Assembly (NCBI GenBank): GCA_964521865.1
Contig: CAZFTJ010000012.1
Span: forward strand, 1 to 64,000
Origin: CAYSRJ01 sp964521865
Lineage (GTDB): Bacteria; Spirochaetota; B62-G9; DRHN01
DNA length: 64,000 nucleotides
Reading direction: 5' to 3'
Below are positions 16,143 to 24,202 of the stretch, one piece after another (the stretch's first letter is position 1; each line of letters starts with the position of its first letter). The position numbers and the translations under genes are program-made. The notes below the pieces were generated by a model, which was not told the DNA's origin, made no database searches, and was given only the letters and a program-made list of their open reading frames with translations.

Positions 16143-16955
16143 CTAATCCAAAAGCTTCAGAACTGATTCCGGCATCAGATTGGCCTGCATCAGCATTGCA
16201 GTAGCCGATTTCTCGAGAATCTTGAGACGCATGAAGTTCACGATTTCGGAAGCCATATCGGTATCCCGAATTCTCGATTCAGCTGCCTGCAGGTTCTCCC
16301 CTGCAACTGCGAGACTGTTTATAATATACTCGAGCCTGTTCTGCACCGCTCCAAAAACAGCACGCTGCTTTGAAACGATATCGACGGCCCTGCCAACCCT
16401 CGCAATCGATTTATTCGCCGCATCAACGCTGCTCATGGACAGACCGGATATACCTATGGCCGCAGACGTCATAGTCTTCATGCCCACCGTTATCGATTGA
16501 CCCTCATTCGGTCCGATCTGAAAGCGAAAACTTTCCTTCGAGCCGTCCAGGATCTTGTACCGGTTGAACTCGGTGGATTTGGCTATCCGGTCGATCTCAG
16601 CAACGAGCTGCGACACTTCGACCTGAATGAGGCTTCGGTCTTCATCGGTGTATACGCTGTTTGCCGACTGCACCGACAGTTCCCTCAAACGGTGAAGAAT
16701 GGCATGAACCTCCTGCAGAGATCCTTCAGCGGTCTGAATAAAGGAGATGCTGTCAAGAGCATTTCCCTGCGCCTGCTTGATACCGCGAATCTGAGATCTC
16801 AGCGTTTCTGATACAGCCAATCCGGAAGCATCGTCACCAGCCCTGTTTATACGCATCCCGGATGCAAGTTTCTCGATGGACTTCGAGATATTTCTCTCTG
16901 TTCTCGACAGTATCCGGTTTACGAAGACAGCGGATATATTATGGTTAATGATCAT
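16143..16955 (-). CDS. flagellin, divergent FlaB paralogue (FlaB-A)
   Basis: The 270-aa flagellin has the conserved D0/D1 ends: MIINHNISAVFVNRILSR at the N-terminus and AGENLQAAESRIRDTDMASEIVNFMRLKILEKSATAMLMQANL at the C-terminus. Unlike the other two flagellins here it lacks the central ASMWFHIG-NMDQRE block and instead has FRFQIGPNEGQSITVGMKTM. The C-terminal KILEKSATAMLM replaces the usual ILVQSGTAMLAQANL. It is therefore a clearly diverged copy and may form a specific filament segment. GGAGGGAGGAG precedes the ATG. Spirochaete filaments commonly contain several FlaB proteins. Confidence 0.93.
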   Translation of the reverse strand: MIINHNISAVFVNRILSRTERNISKSIEKLASGMRINRAGDDASGLAVSETLRSQIRGIKQAQGNALDSISFIQTAEGSLQEVHAILHRLRELSVQSANSVYTDEDRSLIQVEVSQLVAEIDRIAKSTEFNRYKILDGSKESFRFQIGPNEGQSITVGMKTMTSAAIGISGLSMSSVDAANKSIARVGRAVDIVSKQRAVFGAVQNRLEYIINSLAVAGENLQAAESRIRDTDMASEIVNFMRLKILEKSATAMLMQANLMPESVLKLLD

Positions 16956-17218
16956 ACAATCTCCTCCCTCCGTAGAGATTTTAATGCTCAGCTATCCATA
17001 GACTGTCTTTTACAGAACGGCGCAGTGTAGAGGTATTTACCGATCACAGCATACCTTTTTCACACGACACCGCTGCAAAGCAATGCACACACTCAGTAAG
17101 CCGGGCTCAGGAGGTCCACTCACTCCTGCGGGCCCTGCATCGGGTGTATGACAGAATCCGGAATAGGCTTTCTTTCCGCCACCCCCTCTCGGACTCCAGT
17201 CCTCACCAGGATAAGCCC

Positions 17219-18073
17219 TCATCCGAGGAGCTGAAGAACCGCCTTAGGCTGCAAATTAGCCTGAGCCAGCATTGCCGTACCTGATTGAACGAGGATCGTG
17301 TCCTTGACGAATTCAACCATCTGCGCCGCCATATCCGTATCACGGATAAGCGATTCGGCAGCCTGGATATTCTCAGCGCCGACAAGAACGCCCTTTACAG
17401 CCATTTCAAACCGGTTCTGATAGGCACCAAGATCCGCTCTCTGGCGAGATACCCTTTTGAGCGCCTCATCCACAATTCCGATGACAGAATTCGACAGACT
17501 CGGCGTCGAAATACTGATTGTCCTGCCGTCGACTTTCAGGCCGAGTGCATCCGAGGTCATGGTCCCTATGTAGGCTCTTTCCCGCTGATCCATATTTGCA
17601 CCGATGTGAAACCACATCGAAGCAGTGGGAATGCCTCCATGGGCGGGATCTGCAAATGCCCCGGTCAGCATGTTGTAGCCGTTGAACTGGGCATGTGATG
17701 CAATCCTGTCAACCTCATCGACAAGCTGCGAAACTTCGACCTGTATCTGCATCCTGTCTGCATCGGAATAGATGCCGTTTGCAGATTGAACCGCAAGCTC
17801 CCTGATCCGGTGAAGTATATCCTGCGATTCCTGCAGGTAGCCTTCGGTGGTCTGGATGAAACTGACGGCATTTTCTATGTTTCGCGCCGCCTGTTTCAAT
17901 CCGCGTATCTGGGATCGCATCTTCTCGGATACGGCCAGACCGGAGGCGTCATCACCGGCTCTCGTAATCCGTTCTCCTGAAGCCAGTTTGGCAATATCCT
18001 TGTCGACATCATGGGTTTTGAACTTCAGGATGCGGTTTGCATAGAGAGCACTCATGTTGTGGTTGATAATCAT
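17219..18073 (-). CDS. flaB: flagellin FlaB (FlaB-B)
   Basis: The 284-aa periplasmic-flagellum core protein starts MIINHNMSALYANRILKF, with the AGDDASGLAVSEKMRSQIRGL and ASMWFHIGANMDQRERAYIGTMT blocks of spirochaete FlaB, and ends ILVQSGTAMLAQANLQPKAVLQLLG. The start chosen is the ATG directly after AAGGAGGGTAGCT; an upstream ATG would add 13 unrelated residues. The 263-bp spacer to the next flagellin and the 1.2-kb spacer upstream suggest separate transcription units. The folded filament core forms by D0/D1 helix packing, as in other flagellins. Confidence 0.96.
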   Translation of the reverse strand: MIINHNMSALYANRILKFKTHDVDKDIAKLASGERITRAGDDASGLAVSEKMRSQIRGLKQAARNIENAVSFIQTTEGYLQESQDILHRIRELAVQSANGIYSDADRMQIQVEVSQLVDEVDRIASHAQFNGYNMLTGAFADPAHGGIPTASMWFHIGANMDQRERAYIGTMTSDALGLKVDGRTISISTPSLSNSVIGIVDEALKRVSRQRADLGAYQNRFEMAVKGVLVGAENIQAAESLIRDTDMAAQMVEFVKDTILVQSGTAMLAQANLQPKAVLQLLG

Positions 18074-18199
18074 ACAGCTACCCTCCTTGATAGGTTTCGT
18101 GCTTCCCTGCACGAGGTTTTTTCAAGGTGCACTTGGTAATGTCGTAGACCTTGAATACAGAAGAATGTACTCCGATGCGCGCCTCGTTTCATTCTCCTG

Positions 18200-18349
18200 T
18201 TATCCGGACGCTTCGCATCCGGATAATACAGCCGGTGCAAGCACCAGGATTTGTTACACGACGCTTCGCGCCGTATACCAAATACAGTCGAGCGGACATA
18301 ACCCCCGCCTATGTATCGCGGAGAACATGCCGCTCAACGGCCGCATTAC
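18200..18349. repeat. compound palindromic repeat, copy A
   Basis: Module 1 is TTATCCGGA...TCCGGATAA (18200-18226) around a CGCTTCGCA core. Module 2 is GGTGC-AA-GCACC (18234-18245). Then an extended arm ATTTG...CAAAT contains the inner hairpin CGC-TTC-GCG (near 18262-18270). Module 3 is GAGCGG...CCGCTC (18290-18335) with inner CCGC/GCGG pairing. The order is the same as in copy E at 47972-48100, but the second arm is longer. It lies upstream of the second flagellin in a gene-free stretch. Confidence 0.85.
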
Positions 18350-19298
18350 GATCTACCCCCGAGACGGGGACGCAATCGTTATACCGCATGTAAGGCCAGC
18401 AACTAACAGTAGGCCCCCGAATTATTGCAGGACCAGCTCCGGGGCCAAGCGGCCTCGCGGGGAAAACCAGTTCGGTCCCCCTTTTACGCTTTTGCTCTTC
18501 TGAAAATCAGTCTCACCTCCACATGCTGGAGGCGCGATTTTTTACACCTGAATCGAGGCGAAGGAAAAGCGCAGGGGGCATAGGATAAGTTACTGGCATA
18601 CCCATAGTCATGGCAGGCCTCACAATCCTCTGTTCAGGACAGACGCTTTTTCGGCTCAAGCATTTGAAAGCACAACCCTGCACTCCGCCGTTGAACGCAA
18701 AACAAGTATTCTTGACAGCGGAAGCACACATCAACACAGGTACCTGAAAGCATTTGTATGTACAGCACAATCGCACATGGCTGATCATTCCTGACAGTGC
18801 CGCTGCTCCTGCGGGAGGGTGGCTCCTTCATCCGAGACACACGAGATGTCTCGGACACCCGTTCGCTATTTCAAAGATCGTATGTTCGTCCGCCTCGCTG
18901 TCTGCGTCAAATCGCGTGGCTCAGGATCAGACGGGCTTTCAGCATCCGTGCTTCTTCCCGGCTGAAACGAAACCCCGGCCGGCTCATTGAGCTGAGGAGT
19001 CCCACATGCTTTTTGGGCACACAGCCGGGACCACAGGTCCGTTATCCGTACGATTACACCCGTACGGAAACCGTCACGTGTCTTGAACCACCTGTCAAGC
19101 TCCCGGAGCCTGCCGGCTCCGGGAATACTTCAACAGGCAGACACCTGAAGCAACGAACTCAGAGAAACACCTTTTCACACACGCGGAGAACATTTCATGC
19201 GGAGGGACGCCCCCACGTGCATTATGATTATGCGCGGAGTATAACCGATACAACCAATCGGCGGAGGGAATTACCGCGCTCATCACCGAATATAAAAG
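18350..19298. other. gene-free flagellin spacer rich in perfect hairpins
   Basis: No gene is supported here. Three strong inverted repeats are seen: TCCGAGACA/TGTCTCGGA (18831-18855); TCCGTACG/CGTACGGA (19045-19068); and TCCCGGAGCC/GGCTCCGGGA (19101-19124), the last nested in a CCTGT...ACAGG outer pair (19091 to about 19136). None has a clear T-run. The base use looks unlike coding DNA, and the open frames crossing it match nothing recognisable. Confidence 0.6.
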
Positions 19299-20159
19299 CT
19301 AACGAAACAACTGCAGAACGCTCTGCGGCACCAGATTCGCCTGGGCCAGCATTGCCGTGCCTGACTGCACGAGTATCTGATCTTTCGTAAACTCCACCAT
19401 TTGCTCGGCAATATCCGTATCCCTGATCCGGGATTCCGAAGCCTGCATATTCTCATATCCGGACATCAGTCCTTTTGTGGCATATTCGAGCCTCGTCTGG
19501 TAGGCACCGAGATCAGCACGCTGCTTCGAAACCTTCATCAACGCCTGATCGACAATGCCGATCACCATATTTGCCTTGGCCGGAGTGGAGAGCGATATTG
19601 TCGAGCCCGTTGAAATGGTACGCATTTCGAGGCCGCGTGCATTCATGGTCTGTATGAATACCTGCTCCCTCTGATCCATATTGGGGCCGATATGAAACCA
19701 CATCGAGGCTGTAACGGTATTTTCGCCGGTCGGACGCGCAAACCTGCCCGTCAGCATATTCATACCGTTAAACTGCGCATGGGATGCAACCCTATCGATT
19801 TCATCGACGAGCTGGGATATCTCAACCTGAATCTGCTGTCTGTCCTCGGAGGTGTAAATTCCGTTCGACGCTTGAACCGAAAGCTCCCTGATACGCTGGA
19901 GGAGATCCTGAATTTCCTGGAGATATGCCTCTGTCGTCTGTATAAAAGAAATACCATCCTCGGCATTCCTTGCCGCACGACGCAAACCTCGAATCTGAGA
20001 CCGCAGTTTTTCAGAAACGGCAAGCCCCGAAGCATCGTCACCTGCACGGTTTATTCTCTGGCCGGATGAAAGTTTCTCAATATCCTTATTGATATTCCAG
20101 TTGTTGAATTTGAGAATCCTGTTCGCAAAAATTGCACTGAGATTGTGATTGATAATCAT
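19299..20159 (-). CDS. flaB: flagellin FlaB (FlaB-C)
   Basis: The 286-aa flagellin starts MIINHNLSAIFANRILKF and ends ILVQSGTAMLAQANLVPQSVLQLFR. The middle block LTGRFARPTGENTVTASMWFHIGPNMDQREQVFIQTMNA closely matches typical treponemal FlaB proteins, so this is probably the canonical core flagellin. It has an AAGGAGG site and a 260-bp upstream region with a perfect sigma-28 -10 box at 20397-20404. It is likely expressed late in flagellar assembly, by FliA. Confidence 0.96.
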   Translation of the reverse strand: MIINHNLSAIFANRILKFNNWNINKDIEKLSSGQRINRAGDDASGLAVSEKLRSQIRGLRRAARNAEDGISFIQTTEAYLQEIQDLLQRIRELSVQASNGIYTSEDRQQIQVEISQLVDEIDRVASHAQFNGMNMLTGRFARPTGENTVTASMWFHIGPNMDQREQVFIQTMNARGLEMRTISTGSTISLSTPAKANMVIGIVDQALMKVSKQRADLGAYQTRLEYATKGLMSGYENMQASESRIRDTDIAEQMVEFTKDQILVQSGTAMLAQANLVPQSVLQLFR

Positions 20160-20620
20160 GTTTTCCTCCTTGAAAATTTTCCAGGCGTCCTTGCCCTGCT
20201 TTGTAAAAAATGCTAAACAGCTCTCATGAATGTACGATATTTAAATTGTATGGAAATTGCGGCATCACCTCCTTGCGAGTAGACACCCGGGGACTTCCCT
20301 GTTCCCGGTGAAGTATGCGTCATGAAACGAAGGACAGCACGTGGGCGTGACTGTATGCCTCATGACATATCAAAAATGTGGACTTCCTCTTTTGGTTTAT
20401 CGGCACGCTTCGTTTAAAACTTTACCGAAATCATGCACCCGATTCTTTCTGTTTTAAAACCAGATAAAAAGATTAATAAAAATTTAACAATTTTGTTTTC
20501 TCAAATTAACAAAACTGCATTATATTATATTCAGCACTGGATAGAAACAAGGCTGACCCTTTTTTTGATCGACGCTATATGTCTCTGGAAAACACCGTAT
20601 GCCGGCAGTCCACACTCCCC
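20160..20620. other. promoter region between argS and flaB-C
   Basis: 460 bp, AT-rich in its upstream half. It contains the sigma-28 promoter at 20397-20424, an imperfect hairpin near 20284-20310 (CACCCGGGGAC / GTTCCCGGTG) and, on the minus strand, an AAGGAGGTGAT perfectly complementary to the 16S 3' end (about 20262-20275) with no well-spaced start codon. No gene is seen. Confidence 0.5.
20397..20424 (-). promoter_or_regulatory. sigma-28 (FliA) promoter of flaB-C
   Basis: On the minus strand a TAAA (-35, 20421-20424) is followed by 16 nt and a perfect GCCGATAA (-10, 20397-20404). The FliA consensus is TAAA-N15-GCCGATAA. It lies about 240 nt upstream of the flagellin ATG, which would leave a long 5' UTR. 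Confidence 0.75.
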
Positions 20621-22336
20621 TCACATCTGTTCCACGGCCTCTATACCGAGAAGTTCCAGTCCCTTTTTTAAGACCTTCTTCACCGCATACACAACCAGAG
20701 CACGGGAAAACGAAAGTGTTTCGTTGTTTGTAATTACTCTGTGTGTGGTATAGAATGCATTGAAGCTGGAAGCGAGGTCAAGAAGATACCGAGCAATAAC
20801 GGACGGTTCGAATTCCTGCGCCGCTTTCCGTACGATCCGCTCGAAATCATTTACCATCAAACAGACCGAGTAAATAGTCCGGTCTCCATCGGTATATTCC
20901 AGGCCCTCCCTGAACGTAACATCACCATATCGGTCATTGAATTTTTTCAAAAGGCTTGATATACGTGCGTGGGTGTACTGCAGATACACGCCCGTTTCGC
21001 CATTAAAGTTCAGTACTTCATCCCAGTTGAAGGTAATATCCTTCAAGCGGTAGTTCTTCAGGTCATTGAAGATGATCGATCCCATGCCGACCGCTTCCGC
21101 AACTTTCTTTTTATCCCGTATATTCGGATTCTTCTCCTCGATTATTTCCTCAGCAAGTGCACAAGCCCGGTCCATAACATCTTCAAGAAAGATGATGTTG
21201 CCCTTTCTAGTGCTCATTGCACCCTCCTTAAACCGTATCTGGCCGAACGGTACATGATGGCATCTCGAATACCAGGACATCCCCATCTTTGCAAGAACAC
21301 TGAACACCTGCCGGAAATGAAGCTGCTGCGGACTACCGACAACATAGAGGGCGAGATCGAAATGAAAGGTTTCATATCGGTAAACTGCCGCCGCGATATC
21401 CCGCGTTATATACAGGGTCGATCCGTCCTTCTTCCTTAGAAGAGCGGGCGGTATATCTTCGAGGGGAACGATGAGCGCGCCTTCGCTTATTTGGGTGATG
21501 CCGCTTTTTATGATATTTGCAATTGTTGTCTCGAGCATGGGGCCGTAAAAGCTTTCACCCGTATAGTATTCGAACTCCACACCAAGCCGCGAATAGACCC
21601 TCTGAAAATCCCGCAGACTGAGATCGGCAAACCGTTTCCAGAGACTTCTCGCCTCCTCGTCACCCAGCTCGAGCCTTCTGAACCACTCACGCGCCTCGTC
21701 ATCGAGGGCCGGTATTTCTTTCGCCTCACGGTGAAACCGCACGTACAGATCGTAGAGAGAGCTGATGGGATCATTTTCGAGCCCCTTTTCATCCCCCCAT
21801 CTGTTATAGGCGGTAATAAGCTTTCCGAACTGGGTTCCCCAGTCACCGAGATGATTTATGCCGATGACCCTGTAGCCGAGAAAAGAGTATATCCTCTTCA
21901 GTGCGTTCCCGATTACCGTCGACCTGAGGTGCCCGATCCCGAAAGGTTTGGCGATATTCGGCGACGAAAAGTCGATGACGGCTGTTTTGCCCTCCCCGAA
22001 AGATCGAAGCGGTTCAAATGTCGATTGAGTGATATCTTCGATAACGTCACGTATGACGGCGGTTCTGTTCAGAAAGAGGTTGAGGTACGATCCACTGGCC
22101 TTTGCAGCCGCAATCAGGCCGGTACCCACAGCACGCGCTGCGAATTCCCGGGCCAACTGCTGCGCTATATCTGCTGGATTTCGCTTTTCGAGCCTGGCAA
22201 ACTGAAAGCAGGGAACGGCGTAATCGCCGAAATCGCTGTTCGGCGGAACTTCAAGGTGTGCATACAGATCTTCCTGAGCACCGCCGGTTACCATTTTAAG
22301 TTCTGCTGCGAGCTTTGCCTTAATATCGATGCTCAT
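20621..22336 (-). CDS. argS: arginyl-tRNA synthetase
   Basis: This 571-aa class I synthetase charges tRNA-Arg. The HIGH-type motif appears as GIGHLRSTVIGNAL (about residues 120-133) and the KMSK-type loop as MSTRKGN. The N-terminal Add-1 domain (residues 1-90) and the C-terminal DALR anticodon-binding domain (YTHARISSLLKKF to the end) are both present. Length matches the family (550-580 aa). Its ATG overlaps the stop of the upstream SurA-like gene by 4 bp, indicating coupled translation. Confidence 0.97.
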   Translation of the reverse strand: MSIDIKAKLAAELKMVTGGAQEDLYAHLEVPPNSDFGDYAVPCFQFARLEKRNPADIAQQLAREFAARAVGTGLIAAAKASGSYLNLFLNRTAVIRDVIEDITQSTFEPLRSFGEGKTAVIDFSSPNIAKPFGIGHLRSTVIGNALKRIYSFLGYRVIGINHLGDWGTQFGKLITAYNRWGDEKGLENDPISSLYDLYVRFHREAKEIPALDDEAREWFRRLELGDEEARSLWKRFADLSLRDFQRVYSRLGVEFEYYTGESFYGPMLETTIANIIKSGITQISEGALIVPLEDIPPALLRKKDGSTLYITRDIAAAVYRYETFHFDLALYVVGSPQQLHFRQVFSVLAKMGMSWYSRCHHVPFGQIRFKEGAMSTRKGNIIFLEDVMDRACALAEEIIEEKNPNIRDKKKVAEAVGMGSIIFNDLKNYRLKDITFNWDEVLNFNGETGVYLQYTHARISSLLKKFNDRYGDVTFREGLEYTDGDRTIYSVCLMVNDFERIVRKAAQEFEPSVIARYLLDLASSFNAFYTTHRVITNNETLSFSRALVVYAVKKVLKKGLELLGIEAVEQM

Positions 22337-22956
22337 AAACCGACTTTTTCATTTTTGATAACCTTTGCCTCGCCTTTGAGGTTATCGATGATTTCATTCA
22401 GATGATCGTTGTACTGCTTCTGCAAGAGCTGCATCCGTATCTGCTGACGGGCAACGTCTATATCGACGCCTGCAAAAAGTTTTTTGTTCTGATTATAGAT
22501 GGCCTCGATCTGCTCGTCCGGAACATCTTTGAGAAGGGGTTCGATCTTCTCATTGAGATACACCTGAATAACGGCCCTTCTCGTGACCGCCTTGATAAGA
22601 TCCTGCACATCCTGCCGTTTCAGATATCCTTCCGCTACTGATTTGTTGTAAATGAGGTACTCATTTATCAGGTTTGTGAGAAACTTCTTTTTATTGTTTA
22701 TATCGTTTTCATACTTCTTCTTGTCCTCAGCGGTAATGGGAAGCGAGTACACGTGAACTTTGAATTCGCGCTCGAAATCCTGCATAGTTATAACCGTATC
22801 GTTGATTTTCACGATCCAGGTTTCCCTGTCCTGCTGTGTCTGTGCGAAGGCCCGTGCAGCGCCCAAATGTCCCGATTTTCGCAATAAAATGTAGTTCCAT
22901 GTAAAACTACCGAGCATGAAAATAACTAGTATAATGCCAATTATTATTTTTTTCAT
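22333..22956 (-). CDS. membrane-anchored SurA-N-like chaperone domain protein
   Basis: The 207-aa product has one N-terminal hydrophobic segment (MKKIIIGIILVIFMLGSF), then a SurA/PrsA-like helical domain (WIVKINDTVITMQDFEREFKV, ...LINEYLIYNKSVAEGY, ...KKLFAGVDIDVARQQIRMQLLQKQYNDHL). No PPIase domain follows, so it is a short chaperone-type form that probably binds unfolded envelope proteins in the periplasm. GAGGAC precedes the chosen ATG; an ATG 15 nt upstream would add only MRGRK. It is coupled to argS by a 4-bp overlap, apparently an operon of convenience. Confidence 0.75.
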   Translation of the reverse strand: MKKIIIGIILVIFMLGSFTWNYILLRKSGHLGAARAFAQTQQDRETWIVKINDTVITMQDFEREFKVHVYSLPITAEDKKKYENDINNKKKFLTNLINEYLIYNKSVAEGYLKRQDVQDLIKAVTRRAVIQVYLNEKIEPLLKDVPDEQIEAIYNQNKKLFAGVDIDVARQQIRMQLLQKQYNDHLNEIIDNLKGEAKVIKNEKVGL

Positions 22957-23026
22957 TTTTCGTCCTCTCATCTTAATGCTGTTAATCTAATTATGAAACC
23001 CGACCCGGACAACACAATTCCACCCC

Positions 23027-24202
23027 TCACAGCTTTTGAATCGCTGTGTCGAACCGGTTCAGAGAGCGGACACGTCGATCATTTTCCACGATGTAGGTAT
23101 TCTCATACCCGACGGCTCCGTGTGGAAAGACGAACTTCGGTTCAAATGCCACTGCCATTCCCGGCATCAGCTCTCCTTCAAATTTGCCGGTTAATACCGG
23201 AAACTCATCGAGCTCAAGCCCTACCCCGTGTCCGATAAAGCTCACCCCTCCCATGAATATATCGCCGAGTCGCTGTTTATCAACATATTCATTGATCTGT
23301 CTATATATATCCGGGATTGAGGTCCATCTCTCAACCGCTTCGCAGAACAGCTCATGACATGCATGAGAAACAGCATGAGCGCGTTCGAGCTCCGGGTCGA
23401 GCCCGCCGAATGTAAAGATACGAGTGCAGTCTACGATATAGCCTTCATGTATAAAAACGGCATCGATGAGCAGAGGCTCATTCCGGCCGACTTTTTGATG
23501 ACTTGCCCCGGACGGAAATGCGATCGTCACCCCGAGACCGGTTGCAGAGGGAGAATCCATTGCAGAATGCTTTGCCGCATTTGCCCCGCTCACAATGTAC
23601 CTCTGCTCCGCCTCCATGTTGAAGGTCCTGGTCCGAACGGTCAGAGAAGAGCCTTCCTCCAGAAGAAGTGAAATAAAACGCATATATATCTCGTACTCGC
23701 TCAAGCCAGGGGACAACATTCCCCGCAGTTTCTCGAATACCCTGTCGAATCTTCTTCCGCTCTCAGCAAGCACATCGATCTCATAGGCTGATTTGACCGC
23801 ACGCTGCATTCGGATGATTGAAGATATATCCACGAACGACGACTCCGGAAGAGAATCGGCAAGAGCACGGTACAGCTTTACCGGAAGGACATCCATCTCG
23901 ATACCTATTCTTCCCCGGTCAAGACCCCTGTCTTTTATATATTCAGCCACCTCTCCGAGCCTCGCCATACCGATTACAGTATCGAGCGGCGATTCCTCAC
24001 GTGCGCGCGAAAGGGTTCGTCGTACGAAAAGTAACGGTTCATACCCGCTTCCAACAAGCAGTATGCCGTCCTGCAAGGTCCCGCTGTAGTACAGCCGGTC
24101 AACGTTCTGCGCGATGAGTGCGCATCCGATACCTTCCCGGGACAGCGATTCCGATAAGATCGCGAGCCTCCCCTTTATTTCAGTTTCCGGCAACTTTCTC
24201 AT
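23027..24202 (-). CDS. M24 family (Xaa-Pro-type) metallopeptidase
   Basis: The 391-aa protein has a creatinase N-terminal domain (residues 1-130) and a pita-bread catalytic domain. The five metal ligands are visible: Asp in LLIDAVF, Asp in IVDCTRIF, His in FIGHGVGLELDEFP, Glu in VAFEPKFV and Glu in GYENTYIV. It therefore looks like an active aminopeptidase P or prolidase. The start chosen is the ATG at 24200-24202, preceded by AAGGAG. It overlaps the end of mfd by 23 bp, and longer starts run deep into mfd in another frame. Substrate preference cannot be read from sequence. Confidence 0.9.
   Translation of the reverse strand: MRKLPETEIKGRLAILSESLSREGIGCALIAQNVDRLYYSGTLQDGILLVGSGYEPLLFVRRTLSRAREESPLDTVIGMARLGEVAEYIKDRGLDRGRIGIEMDVLPVKLYRALADSLPESSFVDISSIIRMQRAVKSAYEIDVLAESGRRFDRVFEKLRGMLSPGLSEYEIYMRFISLLLEEGSSLTVRTRTFNMEAEQRYIVSGANAAKHSAMDSPSATGLGVTIAFPSGASHQKVGRNEPLLIDAVFIHEGYIVDCTRIFTFGGLDPELERAHAVSHACHELFCEAVERWTSIPDIYRQINEYVDKQRLGDIFMGGVSFIGHGVGLELDEFPVLTGKFEGELMPGMAVAFEPKFVFPHGAVGYENTYIVENDRRVRSLNRFDTAIQKL

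Noticed and set aside
18797..19390. 197-codon plus-strand frame in the flagellin spacer
   Set aside because: Runs antisense into a clear flagellin gene, has no recognisable domain or good ribosome site, and is rich in Arg/Pro/Thr as expected for a chance frame in GC-rich DNA.
20262..20275. AAGGAGGTGAT on the minus strand as a start of a small gene
   Set aside because: The only nearby ATG overlaps the motif and opens just 13 codons; spacing is not suitable for initiation.
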